50,053 nt of DNA from Planctomycetaceae bacterium (GTDB lineage Bacteria > Planctomycetota > Planctomycetia > Planctomycetales > Planctomycetaceae). The stretch lies in the NCBI GenBank assembly GCA_041398785.1, contig JAWKUA010000033.1, positions 1-50,053 of the forward strand. The letters are read 5' to 3'. Below are positions 18,343 to 26,616 of the stretch, in pieces (positions within the stretch are counted from its first letter, which is position 1; each line of letters starts with the position of its first letter). The position numbers were made by a program, and so were the translations under genes. The notes beneath the pieces are model-generated. The model made no database searches, was not told the origin of the DNA, and saw only the letters and a program-made list of their open reading frames with translations.

Positions 18343-19140
18343 ATGTCTCCGGACAACGTGCCTGTTTCGGGAGCAATGCTGATGCGCATGCCGGCGATTC
18401 GCGGTCTGATCGACCGTCGCATTCTGGTCAATTATCGAGTCGACCCGGACGTCCTGCGGCGAATCTGCCCGGCTCCGTTTCGGCCGCAGGTTGTCAACGG
18501 GTTCGGCGTCGCGGGAATCTGCCTGATTCGGCTGAAGCACATTCGTCCGAAACGACTGCCGGCGTTCCTGGGAATTTCCTCGGAGAATGCCGCTCACCGA
18601 ATTGCCGTCGAATGGGTTGCCGACGGAATGATTCAGCGCGGCGTGTACATTCCGCGCCGAGACACGTCGTCGCTGCTGAACGCGCTGGCTGGCGGACGCA
18701 TCTTTCCCGGAATTCACCACCACGCGAAATTCGATGTGCGCGAAAAAGATGGCAGGTATCGTGTTTCCATGACCAGCCGCGACGGCAATGCTCACGTGTC
18801 GGTTGACGGGGTCACGGCGAGCGAACTGCCCGACGGTTCGATCTTTCCCGATGTGGCCGCGTGCTCGCGATTCTTCGAAGACGGCTCCGTCGGCTATTCA
18901 CCCGCAAAGCCAAACGGCCGGTTCGACGGACTGGAACTGCGAACTGTGAACTGGAACGTCCAGCCGCTTGCCATCAGTCGTTTGACGTCGTCGTTTTTTG
19001 ATCGCCGCGACCACTTTCCCGCCGGTTCCGCAGTCTTCGACAGCGCCATGCTGATGCGCGGAATCCATCACGAATGGCACAGCCGCGAGTCCGTGTGCTG
19101 CAGCGTTGAGCCGGCCGGGCTTCGCGCCCACGCTTTGTGA
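18343..19140 (+). CDS. DUF2071 family protein (YqjF/acetoacetate-decarboxylase-like fold)
   Basis: The 265-residue product has the DUF2071 layout: an early RRILVNYRVDPDVLRRICP block, NGFGVAGICLIRLKHIRP, HRIAVEWVADG with GVYIPRRDTSS, the GGRIFPGIHHHAKF segment, and a late FFEDGSVGYSP block. Relatives adopt a fold like acetoacetate decarboxylase but their activity is largely unknown. A second Met at residue 12 (18376) is an alternative start. No signal peptide, so it should be cytoplasmic. It is followed after 200 bases by the permease gene on the same strand. Confidence 0.83.
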   Translation: MSPDNVPVSGAMLMRMPAIRGLIDRRILVNYRVDPDVLRRICPAPFRPQVVNGFGVAGICLIRLKHIRPKRLPAFLGISSENAAHRIAVEWVADGMIQRGVYIPRRDTSSLLNALAGGRIFPGIHHHAKFDVREKDGRYRVSMTSRDGNAHVSVDGVTASELPDGSIFPDVAACSRFFEDGSVGYSPAKPNGRFDGLELRTVNWNVQPLAISRLTSSFFDRRDHFPAGSAVFDSAMLMRGIHHEWHSRESVCCSVEPAGLRAHAL

Positions 19141-19340
19141 TGAAAACCTGCGCACCGCGGATCGTCGCGTGCTGATCGGCCGATCGCCTAAAACCTGTGG
19201 GGCAATTCAGGTATAAGGAGCGTCGGCAATTCACAGCTTGTGGCCATCACCGGCTTCCATGCGCCGGAAATGCTGCACCGCAAACGCCTGGTCAAGCCAG
19301 GGCGAGCCCGCCCCCTGTTTCATTTCCTCGGTCATTCATC

Positions 19341-21098
19341 ATGGCAACGCTGCTGATTCTGGCGATCGGGCTGGCGATTGTGATCGTCGGGATTCTGGGT
19401 CTGCGGCTGCACGCATTTGTCGCGTTGATTCTGGCGGCTCTCGCTGTGGCCATGCTGACTCCGTCGCGACTGCTGACTCGTTCCGTCGTTGTGCCCGACG
19501 CGATTCACGATGTCACGATCAGCGATGACGGCAGCACCGTCGCCACGTCGGAAGCTTTGCCGACGTCCGGGCCGTGGGTTCTGTTCGTTGATCCGGGACC
19601 GGGCTTTGAACTGCAGCGAGCCGGCGTGATCCGCGACGCGCAAGTCAATTCTGATTCGACTGGCCACGACGCGCCGGGCGCCGGTCGTGACGACGTCTAT
19701 TCGCTGACCGTTGACGAATCGCGAGACTCGCAGTTCGTGAGTTCGCTGCGCGCGCCTGGAACTCGTCTGATTCTCAGCAGCGAAAGCAACATATCCGCCG
19801 GAAGCAAGCTGGCGGGTTCGAGTTTCATTTCCCGAGTCACGTCAGCGCTGGGTGATTACTGTGGCAAGCTGGCAATACTGATTGTGGCCGCGTCGATCAT
19901 CGGCCGATGTCTGCTGGACAGCGGAGCGGCGGATCGCATCGTGCGCTGGTCGCTGGAACTTGTCGGCGAACGGAAAGCGCCGGCCGCTTTTCTGTTCAGT
20001 GGGTTTCTACTGGGAATCCCGGTGTTTTTCGACACTGTGTTCCTGCTGATGATTCCTCTGGGAAAGGCTCTGCGGCGTCGAACGGGGAAGAACTATCTGC
20101 TGTACGTGCTGTCAATCGTCACCGGAGCCACGATGGCGCATTCTCTGGTCCCGCCGACTCCCGGCCCGCTGTTTGTCATGGAAGCGTTCGGTGTGGGCTT
20201 TCCGCAGATGCTGTTTGGAGGCATGCTGGTCGGCCTGTTCAGCGCGTCGGCGGGGCTGGGCTATGCCGCATGGATCAACCGCCGCTGCGAACTCCCGCTG
20301 CGCGACGACAGCGAGCCATCGACGACATCCGCTGCGGAACCGAACGAAGAAGTGCGACCGTCTCCCGGGCTGCTGCTATCGCTGATGCCAATCATCCTGC
20401 CCGTGTTGCTGATCACGGCCGAAGCACTCACGGACCAGGCCGTCAGTGCGCAGAAACCGTGGACGATTGCCGGCTGGAACGTTTCCGCATGGCTGCTGAA
20501 CGATCCGGCGGGAATTCGAGTTCGGGAGGCGGTCGGCGTGCTGGGAGAAAAGAACCTGGCTCTGCTGATCGCGGCGTGTGTCGGCGTCGTGATCTACGTC
20601 TTCACGCGAAGACCGTCCAGAGTCCAGCTTTCGGCGTCTCTGCAAGCCGCCGTCGCCAGCGCCGGAACGATCATTCTGGTCACGGCGGCCGGCGGTTCGT
20701 TCGGGCGGATGATGAATCAGACCAGCGTTGCGGAAATGCTTCAGGAACTTCCCGGCACGTCGCCGGTGATGGTGGTGGTGGCCGCGTTTCTGGTAACGAC
20801 CGCCGTTCGAACGGCACAGGGTTCGGCCACGGTGGCCATGATCACGTCAGCGGGAATCTTCGGAAGTCTGGTCGCCGGCGGTGCTGCGGGAGTCCATCCG
20901 CTGTACGTGGCTCTGGCCGTCGGCTGCGGTTCAAAACCGGTGTCCTGGATGAACGACAGCGGGTTTTGGGTCATCACGAAAATGAGCGGCATGACCGAAG
21001 CCGAAGGTCTAAAATATGTGACTCCCATGACAGCGCTGGCGGGACTGTCCGGACTCGCGGCGATCATCGTCGCCGTTCTGGCTCGACCGATGTTGTAA
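19341..21098 (+). CDS. GntP-family permease with a large soluble insertion near the N-terminus
   Basis: I chose the ATG at 19341 because it begins directly with a hydrophobic helix (MATLLILAIGLAIVIVGILG); the open frame upstream is hydrophilic and unlike a transporter. The 586-residue product has many membrane segments and the GntP blocks: SGFLLGIPVFFDTVFLLMIPL, PPTPGPL, GGSFGRMM and TAVRTAQGSATVAMITSAG. GntP proteins import gluconate and related sugar acids with protons. Residues about 48-165 are a hydrophilic insertion (VPDAIHDVTISDDGS... to SKLAGSSF) between the second and third helices, not usual in the family. No gluconate kinase or regulator lies nearby, so the substrate is uncertain. 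Confidence 0.9.
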   Translation: MATLLILAIGLAIVIVGILGLRLHAFVALILAALAVAMLTPSRLLTRSVVVPDAIHDVTISDDGSTVATSEALPTSGPWVLFVDPGPGFELQRAGVIRDAQVNSDSTGHDAPGAGRDDVYSLTVDESRDSQFVSSLRAPGTRLILSSESNISAGSKLAGSSFISRVTSALGDYCGKLAILIVAASIIGRCLLDSGAADRIVRWSLELVGERKAPAAFLFSGFLLGIPVFFDTVFLLMIPLGKALRRRTGKNYLLYVLSIVTGATMAHSLVPPTPGPLFVMEAFGVGFPQMLFGGMLVGLFSASAGLGYAAWINRRCELPLRDDSEPSTTSAAEPNEEVRPSPGLLLSLMPIILPVLLITAEALTDQAVSAQKPWTIAGWNVSAWLLNDPAGIRVREAVGVLGEKNLALLIAACVGVVIYVFTRRPSRVQLSASLQAAVASAGTIILVTAAGGSFGRMMNQTSVAEMLQELPGTSPVMVVVAAFLVTTAVRTAQGSATVAMITSAGIFGSLVAGGAAGVHPLYVALAVGCGSKPVSWMNDSGFWVITKMSGMTEAEGLKYVTPMTALAGLSGLAAIIVAVLARPML

Positions 21099-21214
21099 GG
21101 CGGGCTGCAGATGGTGAAGATGCCGGTTGCGTGATGACGACACTTTGCCCGCGCGTTCGCCGCAGTTTGTTGTGTCAGACCCGACGCTGTCGCTTTTCAA
21201 CGAGATGCAACCCC

Positions 21215-22204
21215 ATGTCGATCGCTCAATACCGGTTTCTGATCGCAATCATCGCGGCTGCGTCGCTTGCAGGAACCGCAGGAGCTCAATCCCCGAAACA
21301 GGACGCGAAGGTCGTTCCTGTCGCGGAAAAGCCGCTTCCCGGAGGGCCGCAGGAGCCCATTCCGCTGGCGCCGCTGCCGGATGAACTGCAGGAACTGCTC
21401 GATAGCGGCAAGGCTCTGAATCCCGAACAGACAGTGTTCCTTGACCTGAAGAAAAAGCGAGTGCTGCTCAGGACTCAGATCGCCTGCAACGACTGTCCTC
21501 TGGAGATGCTGTGCTGTCCCGAAGGCACTAAGCACCACGAATCGATTCTGTGGGTGCGATCGAAGGCGTTCGTCGTTCATTCCGCATTGCTGGCGCTGGG
21601 AATGAAACCGGGAAAGCCGGTGGCGTTTTCGCCGGAATTTACGCCGCCCGAAGGACCAACGATCAACACGTTCGTGAACTGGGTCGACAAGGCGGGCAAT
21701 CTTCGTCGCGTCGACGCGCGCACGTGGATGCGACATTCGATCTATCACTACTATTCGCATCCGCTTCCGTCGCCGCCGCCGAATGTGGAATTGCCGCATC
21801 TGGAACTGAGGTACGATCCGTTTAACAAGGAAATTCTGTGGTACGGGCCGATGTCGCAGGACCAGCGGCGGGATCTGTTGAAACTCTGGGACGACGCCGA
21901 ATACACCAAAGCGATCAACAAGTTCTACGAAACCAGCCAGTCGCGACCGATGACGGCGGAGTTTGTGTTTGCGGGCAGTCATGAGTACGAAGTCGACAAC
22001 GCCGGGAACAAACGCTACGCCGCGGAAGAAGGCTATCTGATCTGCGTCGCCAACTTCGCCGCCGCGACGATTGATGTCCGGGAAGCCAGTTCCGCCGACG
22101 ACGGCGGTCAGTCATACGAAGCGTGGACGGATCGTGTCCCGCCGCCGGACACTCCCGTGGTGCTGGAACTTGTCCCGGAACAGAAGAAGCCTGCCGGCAA
22201 GTGA
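21215..22204 (+). CDS. Secreted YdjY-domain protein
   Basis: The start ATG at 21215 gives 329 residues with a Sec signal peptide (FLIAIIAAASLAGTAGA). The mature part matches the YdjY domain pattern: LNPEQTVFLDLKKKRVLLRTQIACNDCPLEMLCC, then HESILWVRSKAFVVHSALLALGMKPGKPV, and a repeat of the theme later. The Cys cluster (CNDC...CC) could form disulfides or bind metal. The domain's function is not known. It lies 116 bases after the permease gene and may share its transcript. Confidence 0.82.
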   Translation: MSIAQYRFLIAIIAAASLAGTAGAQSPKQDAKVVPVAEKPLPGGPQEPIPLAPLPDELQELLDSGKALNPEQTVFLDLKKKRVLLRTQIACNDCPLEMLCCPEGTKHHESILWVRSKAFVVHSALLALGMKPGKPVAFSPEFTPPEGPTINTFVNWVDKAGNLRRVDARTWMRHSIYHYYSHPLPSPPPNVELPHLELRYDPFNKEILWYGPMSQDQRRDLLKLWDDAEYTKAINKFYETSQSRPMTAEFVFAGSHEYEVDNAGNKRYAAEEGYLICVANFAAATIDVREASSADDGGQSYEAWTDRVPPPDTPVVLELVPEQKKPAGK

Positions 22205-22262
22205 GGGATCGGTCGCGTTCAGGAATCTGCCTCCGGCGCGAACAGCGCGGAACCGGCCGGGG

Positions 22263-22313
22263 CAAATCTGAAATCTCAAATCTCAAATCTGAGCTCTCAA
22301 CTCTCAACTCCCA
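22263..22313. repeat. AT-rich short tandem repeat (AAATCTC / CAACTCT units)
   Basis: The tract is AAATCTGAAATCTCAAATCT and similar units, then CTCTCAACTCTCAACTC. Its first part is the reverse-complement kin of the tract at 15742-15784. It lies just before the ribosome-binding site of the next gene. Confidence 0.75.
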
Positions 22314-22338
22314 ACCTTCGCCCCCCGGAGTCGCAGTC

Positions 22339-23667
22339 ATGGCAGAGCAGCATTCCTGGAAAACTCAGCCTCGCGCTGCGGCCTGGGTTCGGGAGCGAGT
22401 TGATGAATTCCTGGCGGACAATCCCGCCGCTGCGGAGTTTCAGAACCTGCTGCGCGACGAAACGGGTACGCGGCTGGTTGACTGGATCGACCACTTCGAA
22501 CTGCGCGATGTGACGGGCATTGAAGAAGCCGGGTATGTTCGCGACGACGACGGCTGGTTTCGTCATCCGGAGGCTCTGTTGCCGCCGGTGGTCTTTCGTG
22601 AACACGAACGGTTGCTGCTGCGAGTCGACAGTGTTCGCGATTTTGTCACCGCCAACGCTCACCGGTTTGCCTGCGACGTCGGAGGAGAACCTCTGGACCT
22701 GTGGCGGACGGCCAGCGTTCGTTCCGGCAGTTCCCGAAGTTTCGGAGTCGTGGAACGGCAGGGGTGCCGCACGTCCAGAAAAGGCGTTGAACGGTCGCCG
22801 CATGACAAACTGCTGACGGAGATGTGTCGTGAGCAGCTTCGGACTCGCCGGCGCCGTTTTGAAGACCGCGAAACCGCCTTTCGTGAGACTCGCGAACTGC
22901 TGACGTCGATGATTTCCCGGATCGGAGTCGACGTGACCTGTGAACTGTTCTTCGAAGCCGAACGAGCCTACTGGCAGTCTCGCAATCGTGCCGCCCGTGT
23001 GCAGTACATGCGGCAGCAGACGCTGGGACTCGGCTGGGGAAATCACGATCACCACACCTACCGATCCAGCCGCGCCGCGTTTCATCATCTGGTTGGAATC
23101 CTGGAACTGCTGGGCTTTCACGGCCGCGAACGATTCTATGCCGGAGCCGACGCGGGCTGGGGTGCTCAGGTTCTGGAACAGCCGGTCACCGGAATCGTGA
23201 TCTTCGCCGACGTGGACCTCAGCCCCGAAGAAATTACCGGCGACATCGCTCACGAACCGCTGCCGCCGCGGGATTCTGTCGGAACGATCGGCCTGTGGTG
23301 TTATCTGCACGGCGAAGCAATTTTCGAAGCCGGCATGCATCACCTGGAATGCCAGTTCGAATTCGACAACGCTCGCCGGCAACTGGAACAGTTCGGAATC
23401 CGCTGCATGGCTCCCTTCACCGATTTTCCGCACCTGCGGCAGTGCTTCACGGAAGGCGAAGTCTGGGCCGTCGAAGACTCCCGCATTGCTGCCGCGCTTC
23501 AGCAGGGCTGGATCACGCCCGAACAGGCCGATCGATTCGCGGCGTCCGGCGTTGTGGGTTCCCATCTGGAAATCCTGGAACGCAATGACGGATACCGCGG
23601 CTTCAATCAGACCGGGATCAATGACATCATCCGAAAGACGGATCCCCGGTTCCTGACGAGTCCATAG
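22339..23667 (+). CDS. Conserved-looking hypothetical protein, 442 aa, unrecognised
   Basis: GGAG lies 8 bases before the ATG at 22339, fixing the start. The product has no signal peptide or membrane segment. The N-terminal half is helical and charged, with an Arg-rich segment (REQLRTRRRRFEDRETAFRETRE) that could be a coiled coil. The C-terminal half has a His-rich block NHDHHTYRSSRAAFHHLV, then GFHGRERFYAGADAGWGAQVLE and GIVIFADVDLSPEE, and HGEAIFEAGMHHLECQFEFD. The spacing of His and Glu residues recalls metal-binding VOC (glyoxalase-like) proteins, but this is only a weak resemblance. I do not assign a function. Confidence 0.75.
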   Translation: MAEQHSWKTQPRAAAWVRERVDEFLADNPAAAEFQNLLRDETGTRLVDWIDHFELRDVTGIEEAGYVRDDDGWFRHPEALLPPVVFREHERLLLRVDSVRDFVTANAHRFACDVGGEPLDLWRTASVRSGSSRSFGVVERQGCRTSRKGVERSPHDKLLTEMCREQLRTRRRRFEDRETAFRETRELLTSMISRIGVDVTCELFFEAERAYWQSRNRAARVQYMRQQTLGLGWGNHDHHTYRSSRAAFHHLVGILELLGFHGRERFYAGADAGWGAQVLEQPVTGIVIFADVDLSPEEITGDIAHEPLPPRDSVGTIGLWCYLHGEAIFEAGMHHLECQFEFDNARRQLEQFGIRCMAPFTDFPHLRQCFTEGEVWAVEDSRIAAALQQGWITPEQADRFAASGVVGSHLEILERNDGYRGFNQTGINDIIRKTDPRFLTSP

Positions 23668-23879
23668 CCGGATGGCACCGGGTTCGTGGTCAAACCGTTT
23701 CCGGATAAAGTCCCGAGTTTCTCGTTCAATCACAGACCGCCAGGCCGTTCTATTTGCGGTCCGGCATGGCGACCATGCTTCAGACGAACTGGTCATGTCC
23801 GCTCGGCCTGTCAGCGCGCCGGCCGGACAATCGATGACCTTTCAATCCGCGCTGTCACCTGCTGATTGCCGGACTGGCC

Positions 23880-24980
23880 ATGCACCGAGTCCTTCTTCTT
23901 GGCGCCGGAAAAATCGGACGAGCGATTGCTGCGTTCCTGCATGATTCCGGTGACTACGACGTCGTCGTTGCGGACGCCAGCGAATCCGCGCTGACGAAAC
24001 TCACGTCGGAATTCGTCCCGGTACCCACCGTTCGCGCCGATGCCTCCGATCCGCAGCAGTTGAAGCGCCTGATGACCGGCCGCGACAGTGTGATTTCCGC
24101 ACTTGCGTTTTCGGTGAATCCTCTGGTTGCGGAAGTCGCCGTGGATTCCGGTGTCAGTTACTTCGATCTGACCGAAGATGTCCAGACCACGCTGGCCGTG
24201 CGAAAAACGGCCGAACGCTGCGGCGACGGAACCATCGTGATGCCGCAGTGCGGCCTGGCTCCCGGGTTCATTTCCATCGTGGCACATGACATCGCCGCCG
24301 GGTTCGAATCGCTGGACAAGGTCCACATGCGAGTCGGAGCGCTGCCTCAGTTTCCCACCAACCGGCTGAAGTACAATCTGACCTGGTCGACCGACGGTTT
24401 GATCAACGAGTATTGCAACCCGTGTTCGGCAATTCATGACGGGCAGTTGCTGGACGTTCTGGCGCTGGAAGGTCTGCAGGAATTCTCTCTGGATGGTGTT
24501 CGCTACGAAGCGTTCAACACGTCGGGCGGGCTGGGCAGCCTGTGCGAAACGCTGCTGGGTCGGGTCAGCGAACTGAACTACCGCACGATCCGCTATCCGG
24601 GTCACCGAAACCTGATGCAGTTTCTGATCCGAGACCTGAAGATGTCGGATAAGCGGCAGGAACTGAAACGACTTCTGGAAGACGCCGTTCCCGTAACTTA
24701 CCAGGACGTCGTTATCACATTCGTGTCGGTATCGGGAACTCGCGACGGTCAGTTTGTACAGGTCAGTGATGCCCGAAAGATCTATCACCAGCACGTCGGC
24801 GAACGTCACTGGGCCGCCATTCAACTCACCACCGCCGCCGGAATCTGCGCGGTGCTGGACCTGCATGTCAACGGCCGGCTGCCGCGGCGCGGTCTGGTGA
24901 AACAGGAAGATGTCGTCCTGGCCGATTTTCTTCAAAACCGATTTGGAAGGTACTTCGCGAACGACAAAACGGGCCGCTGA
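23880..24980 (+). CDS. Saccharopine dehydrogenase-like NAD(P)-binding protein
   Basis: The 366-residue product starts MHRVLLLGAGKIGRAIAAFL, a Rossmann GxGxxG motif, followed by VVVADASESAL and RADASDPQQLKRLMTGRDSVISALAF, as in saccharopine dehydrogenase and lysine 6-dehydrogenase families. The second half begins MPQCGLAPGFISIVAHDIA and contains YNLTWSTDGLINEY, typical of the same superfamily's substrate domain. Members oxidise amino acids such as saccharopine, lysine or carboxynorspermidine; the precise substrate cannot be read here and no lysine or polyamine pathway gene is adjacent. Confidence 0.88.
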   Translation: MHRVLLLGAGKIGRAIAAFLHDSGDYDVVVADASESALTKLTSEFVPVPTVRADASDPQQLKRLMTGRDSVISALAFSVNPLVAEVAVDSGVSYFDLTEDVQTTLAVRKTAERCGDGTIVMPQCGLAPGFISIVAHDIAAGFESLDKVHMRVGALPQFPTNRLKYNLTWSTDGLINEYCNPCSAIHDGQLLDVLALEGLQEFSLDGVRYEAFNTSGGLGSLCETLLGRVSELNYRTIRYPGHRNLMQFLIRDLKMSDKRQELKRLLEDAVPVTYQDVVITFVSVSGTRDGQFVQVSDARKIYHQHVGERHWAAIQLTTAAGICAVLDLHVNGRLPRRGLVKQEDVVLADFLQNRFGRYFANDKTGR

Positions 24981-25106
24981 GTTTCTAATGACCGGCAGCA
25001 GGGCAGTGCCAGGCGTGTCTGAGATCGTACTCACCCGAGGAACGTTGGTCGTTGATCAGGGATCGTGGTGATACTCCGCAGTCGCCTTCTTTCAGGGGAA
25101 CAGCGC

Positions 25107-25460
25107 ATGACCATTCGAGTCTCCATTGCCTTTTTGATCGTGTTGCTGGTTCTGTGCGTCACCATTGAATATCGCCTGCATGATCGGACAACGAATCGCG
25201 AATCAGCGTTCGCTCAGTTCGACAGAGATTCGCCGTCACTGATGGTGTACGTGGTCGACGGCGAACCGGGTACCGATATCGGCAAGCTGAGCGCCGGCTG
25301 GGAAAAGGAAGCGTATGACCAGCGCACCGCCGGGATTGCTCAACTGCGCATGCCGCTGTGGGGATTCACCGCGGTGATGATCTGCTGCGGCGTTTTTCTG
25401 CTGACCTGGAAACCACGATCCGCCGCGCAGTCGACGCACGAACCTCGCGCTGGCGCGTAA
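25107..25460 (+). CDS. Small membrane protein with two transmembrane helices
   Basis: AGGGGA 8-9 bases upstream supports the ATG at 25107 (117 residues). A hydrophobic helix (about 4-22, VSIAFLIVLLVLCVTI) and a second (about 84-101, GFTAVMICCGVFLLTW) flank a polar segment. Both ends would then be on the same side. No family is recognised. It is convergent with the next gene, with about 100 bases between stops. Confidence 0.72.
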   Translation: MTIRVSIAFLIVLLVLCVTIEYRLHDRTTNRESAFAQFDRDSPSLMVYVVDGEPGTDIGKLSAGWEKEAYDQRTAGIAQLRMPLWGFTAVMICCGVFLLTWKPRSAAQSTHEPRAGA

Positions 25461-25561
25461 GACGCCATTCTGACGCGATTGTTCGATTCACAGCAAAGTT
25501 CAGCCCGCAGTGGCGCAGGAAACACCGGCGCCTGTCCTGCAGTGACCGGTCTTCGTGACGA

Positions 25562-26380
25562 CTACCGTGAATTTGCACCGGCAAAAGCCATTCGACCGAC
25601 GGCCGCAATCGGCACGTCAGCGTTCGAGGAGAACGATGCCGGAAGAATGCAGTACTCGTTCAAAGCCGATTCGACGTGATCCCAGCCGGCTGCCGCTGCG
25701 ATGTCAAACGCTCGCAGTCCATTTGTGACCCGCTCCCGCTGGTCGCAAAAATTGCGAAAGAACAGCCGTCGGCGGCCGAAGTATGCGAAGCGGACAAGTG
25801 GCCGTATTGCTATGAATTTCATCATCGGCCAGTCGAACGCCCGCAGCGCGGCTTCAATGCGAGGCCCGACAACGGTGTCCTGTTCGTTGAGAAAGAACGT
25901 CTGAAAGACATGGCGCTTCTGTTCTGTCGACAGTTCATGGCCGTTGCGCCGGGCTGCGTGGCAACCGTTTAATGCTGTCAACAGTTCCCGCGGGACAAGC
26001 TGATCGGCATCCGGGTGCTTTCCAAATTCCGCAGTGAAGTGCCAGGTCGTGTAGGTTTCGATGCACACGCACCGGTTGATGTCCCGGAACGCGTCGGCGA
26101 ATTCCGACAGTTGCCGGAGTCGTTCGGTTCGAAGTGTCAAAGATGTTGTGGGCAGCCAGGAACAGCAGCTTCCCAGCTTCATTCCAAAACGAAAGTGGTC
26201 GCCCGCCCACAATGCGCCATGTGCGGCGATCAGCGGAAAGACGTGATTTCGTCCGGAATCACGAAACAGGCGGCGGTACACGGCGGCGCGCTGCGCCAGG
26301 TCGCGAAGTCCTCCGGCGAACAGTTCCGCATCGCAACGGATCGCGTCATAGGAATTCCGGAGAGCGTCGAGCGATGCCAT
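25562..26380 (-). CDS. Hypothetical protein, 272 aa, unrecognised
   Basis: AAGGA lies 8 bases before the ATG at 26380, and the product has an ordinary globular composition, so it is very likely real. The sequence is mostly helical, with blocks AHGALWAGDHFRFGMKLG, CIETYTTWHFTAEFG, RHVFQTFFLNEQDTVVGPRIEAA and WPMMKFIAIRPLVRFAYF. There is no signal peptide. The 'helical, aromatic-rich, with conserved His' look does not point to a family I can name. Confidence 0.75.
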   Translation of the reverse strand: MASLDALRNSYDAIRCDAELFAGGLRDLAQRAAVYRRLFRDSGRNHVFPLIAAHGALWAGDHFRFGMKLGSCCSWLPTTSLTLRTERLRQLSEFADAFRDINRCVCIETYTTWHFTAEFGKHPDADQLVPRELLTALNGCHAARRNGHELSTEQKRHVFQTFFLNEQDTVVGPRIEAALRAFDWPMMKFIAIRPLVRFAYFGRRRLFFRNFCDQRERVTNGLRAFDIAAAAGWDHVESALNEYCILPASFSSNADVPIAAVGRMAFAGANSR

Positions 26381-26616
26381 GCGATTGTCCTTTCACCACG
26401 GGATACTGTGTGATGTCAGGCAATCCGCCCCGGTCTTCGAAACTTAACAGCGCTTGAACAACAATTTTCCGAAACGCGCAAGCGCAACGAAACGCCGATG
26501 CCGTTCGTTAATTCATTTCGTCGAATTTGACGGGCCGCCGTCTCCGGTCAATCTGCAGGGCTGTCAATGCATGGATCTGCGGGAAGGTCAGATCCACTTC
26601 GTCGACAGCCGACCGG

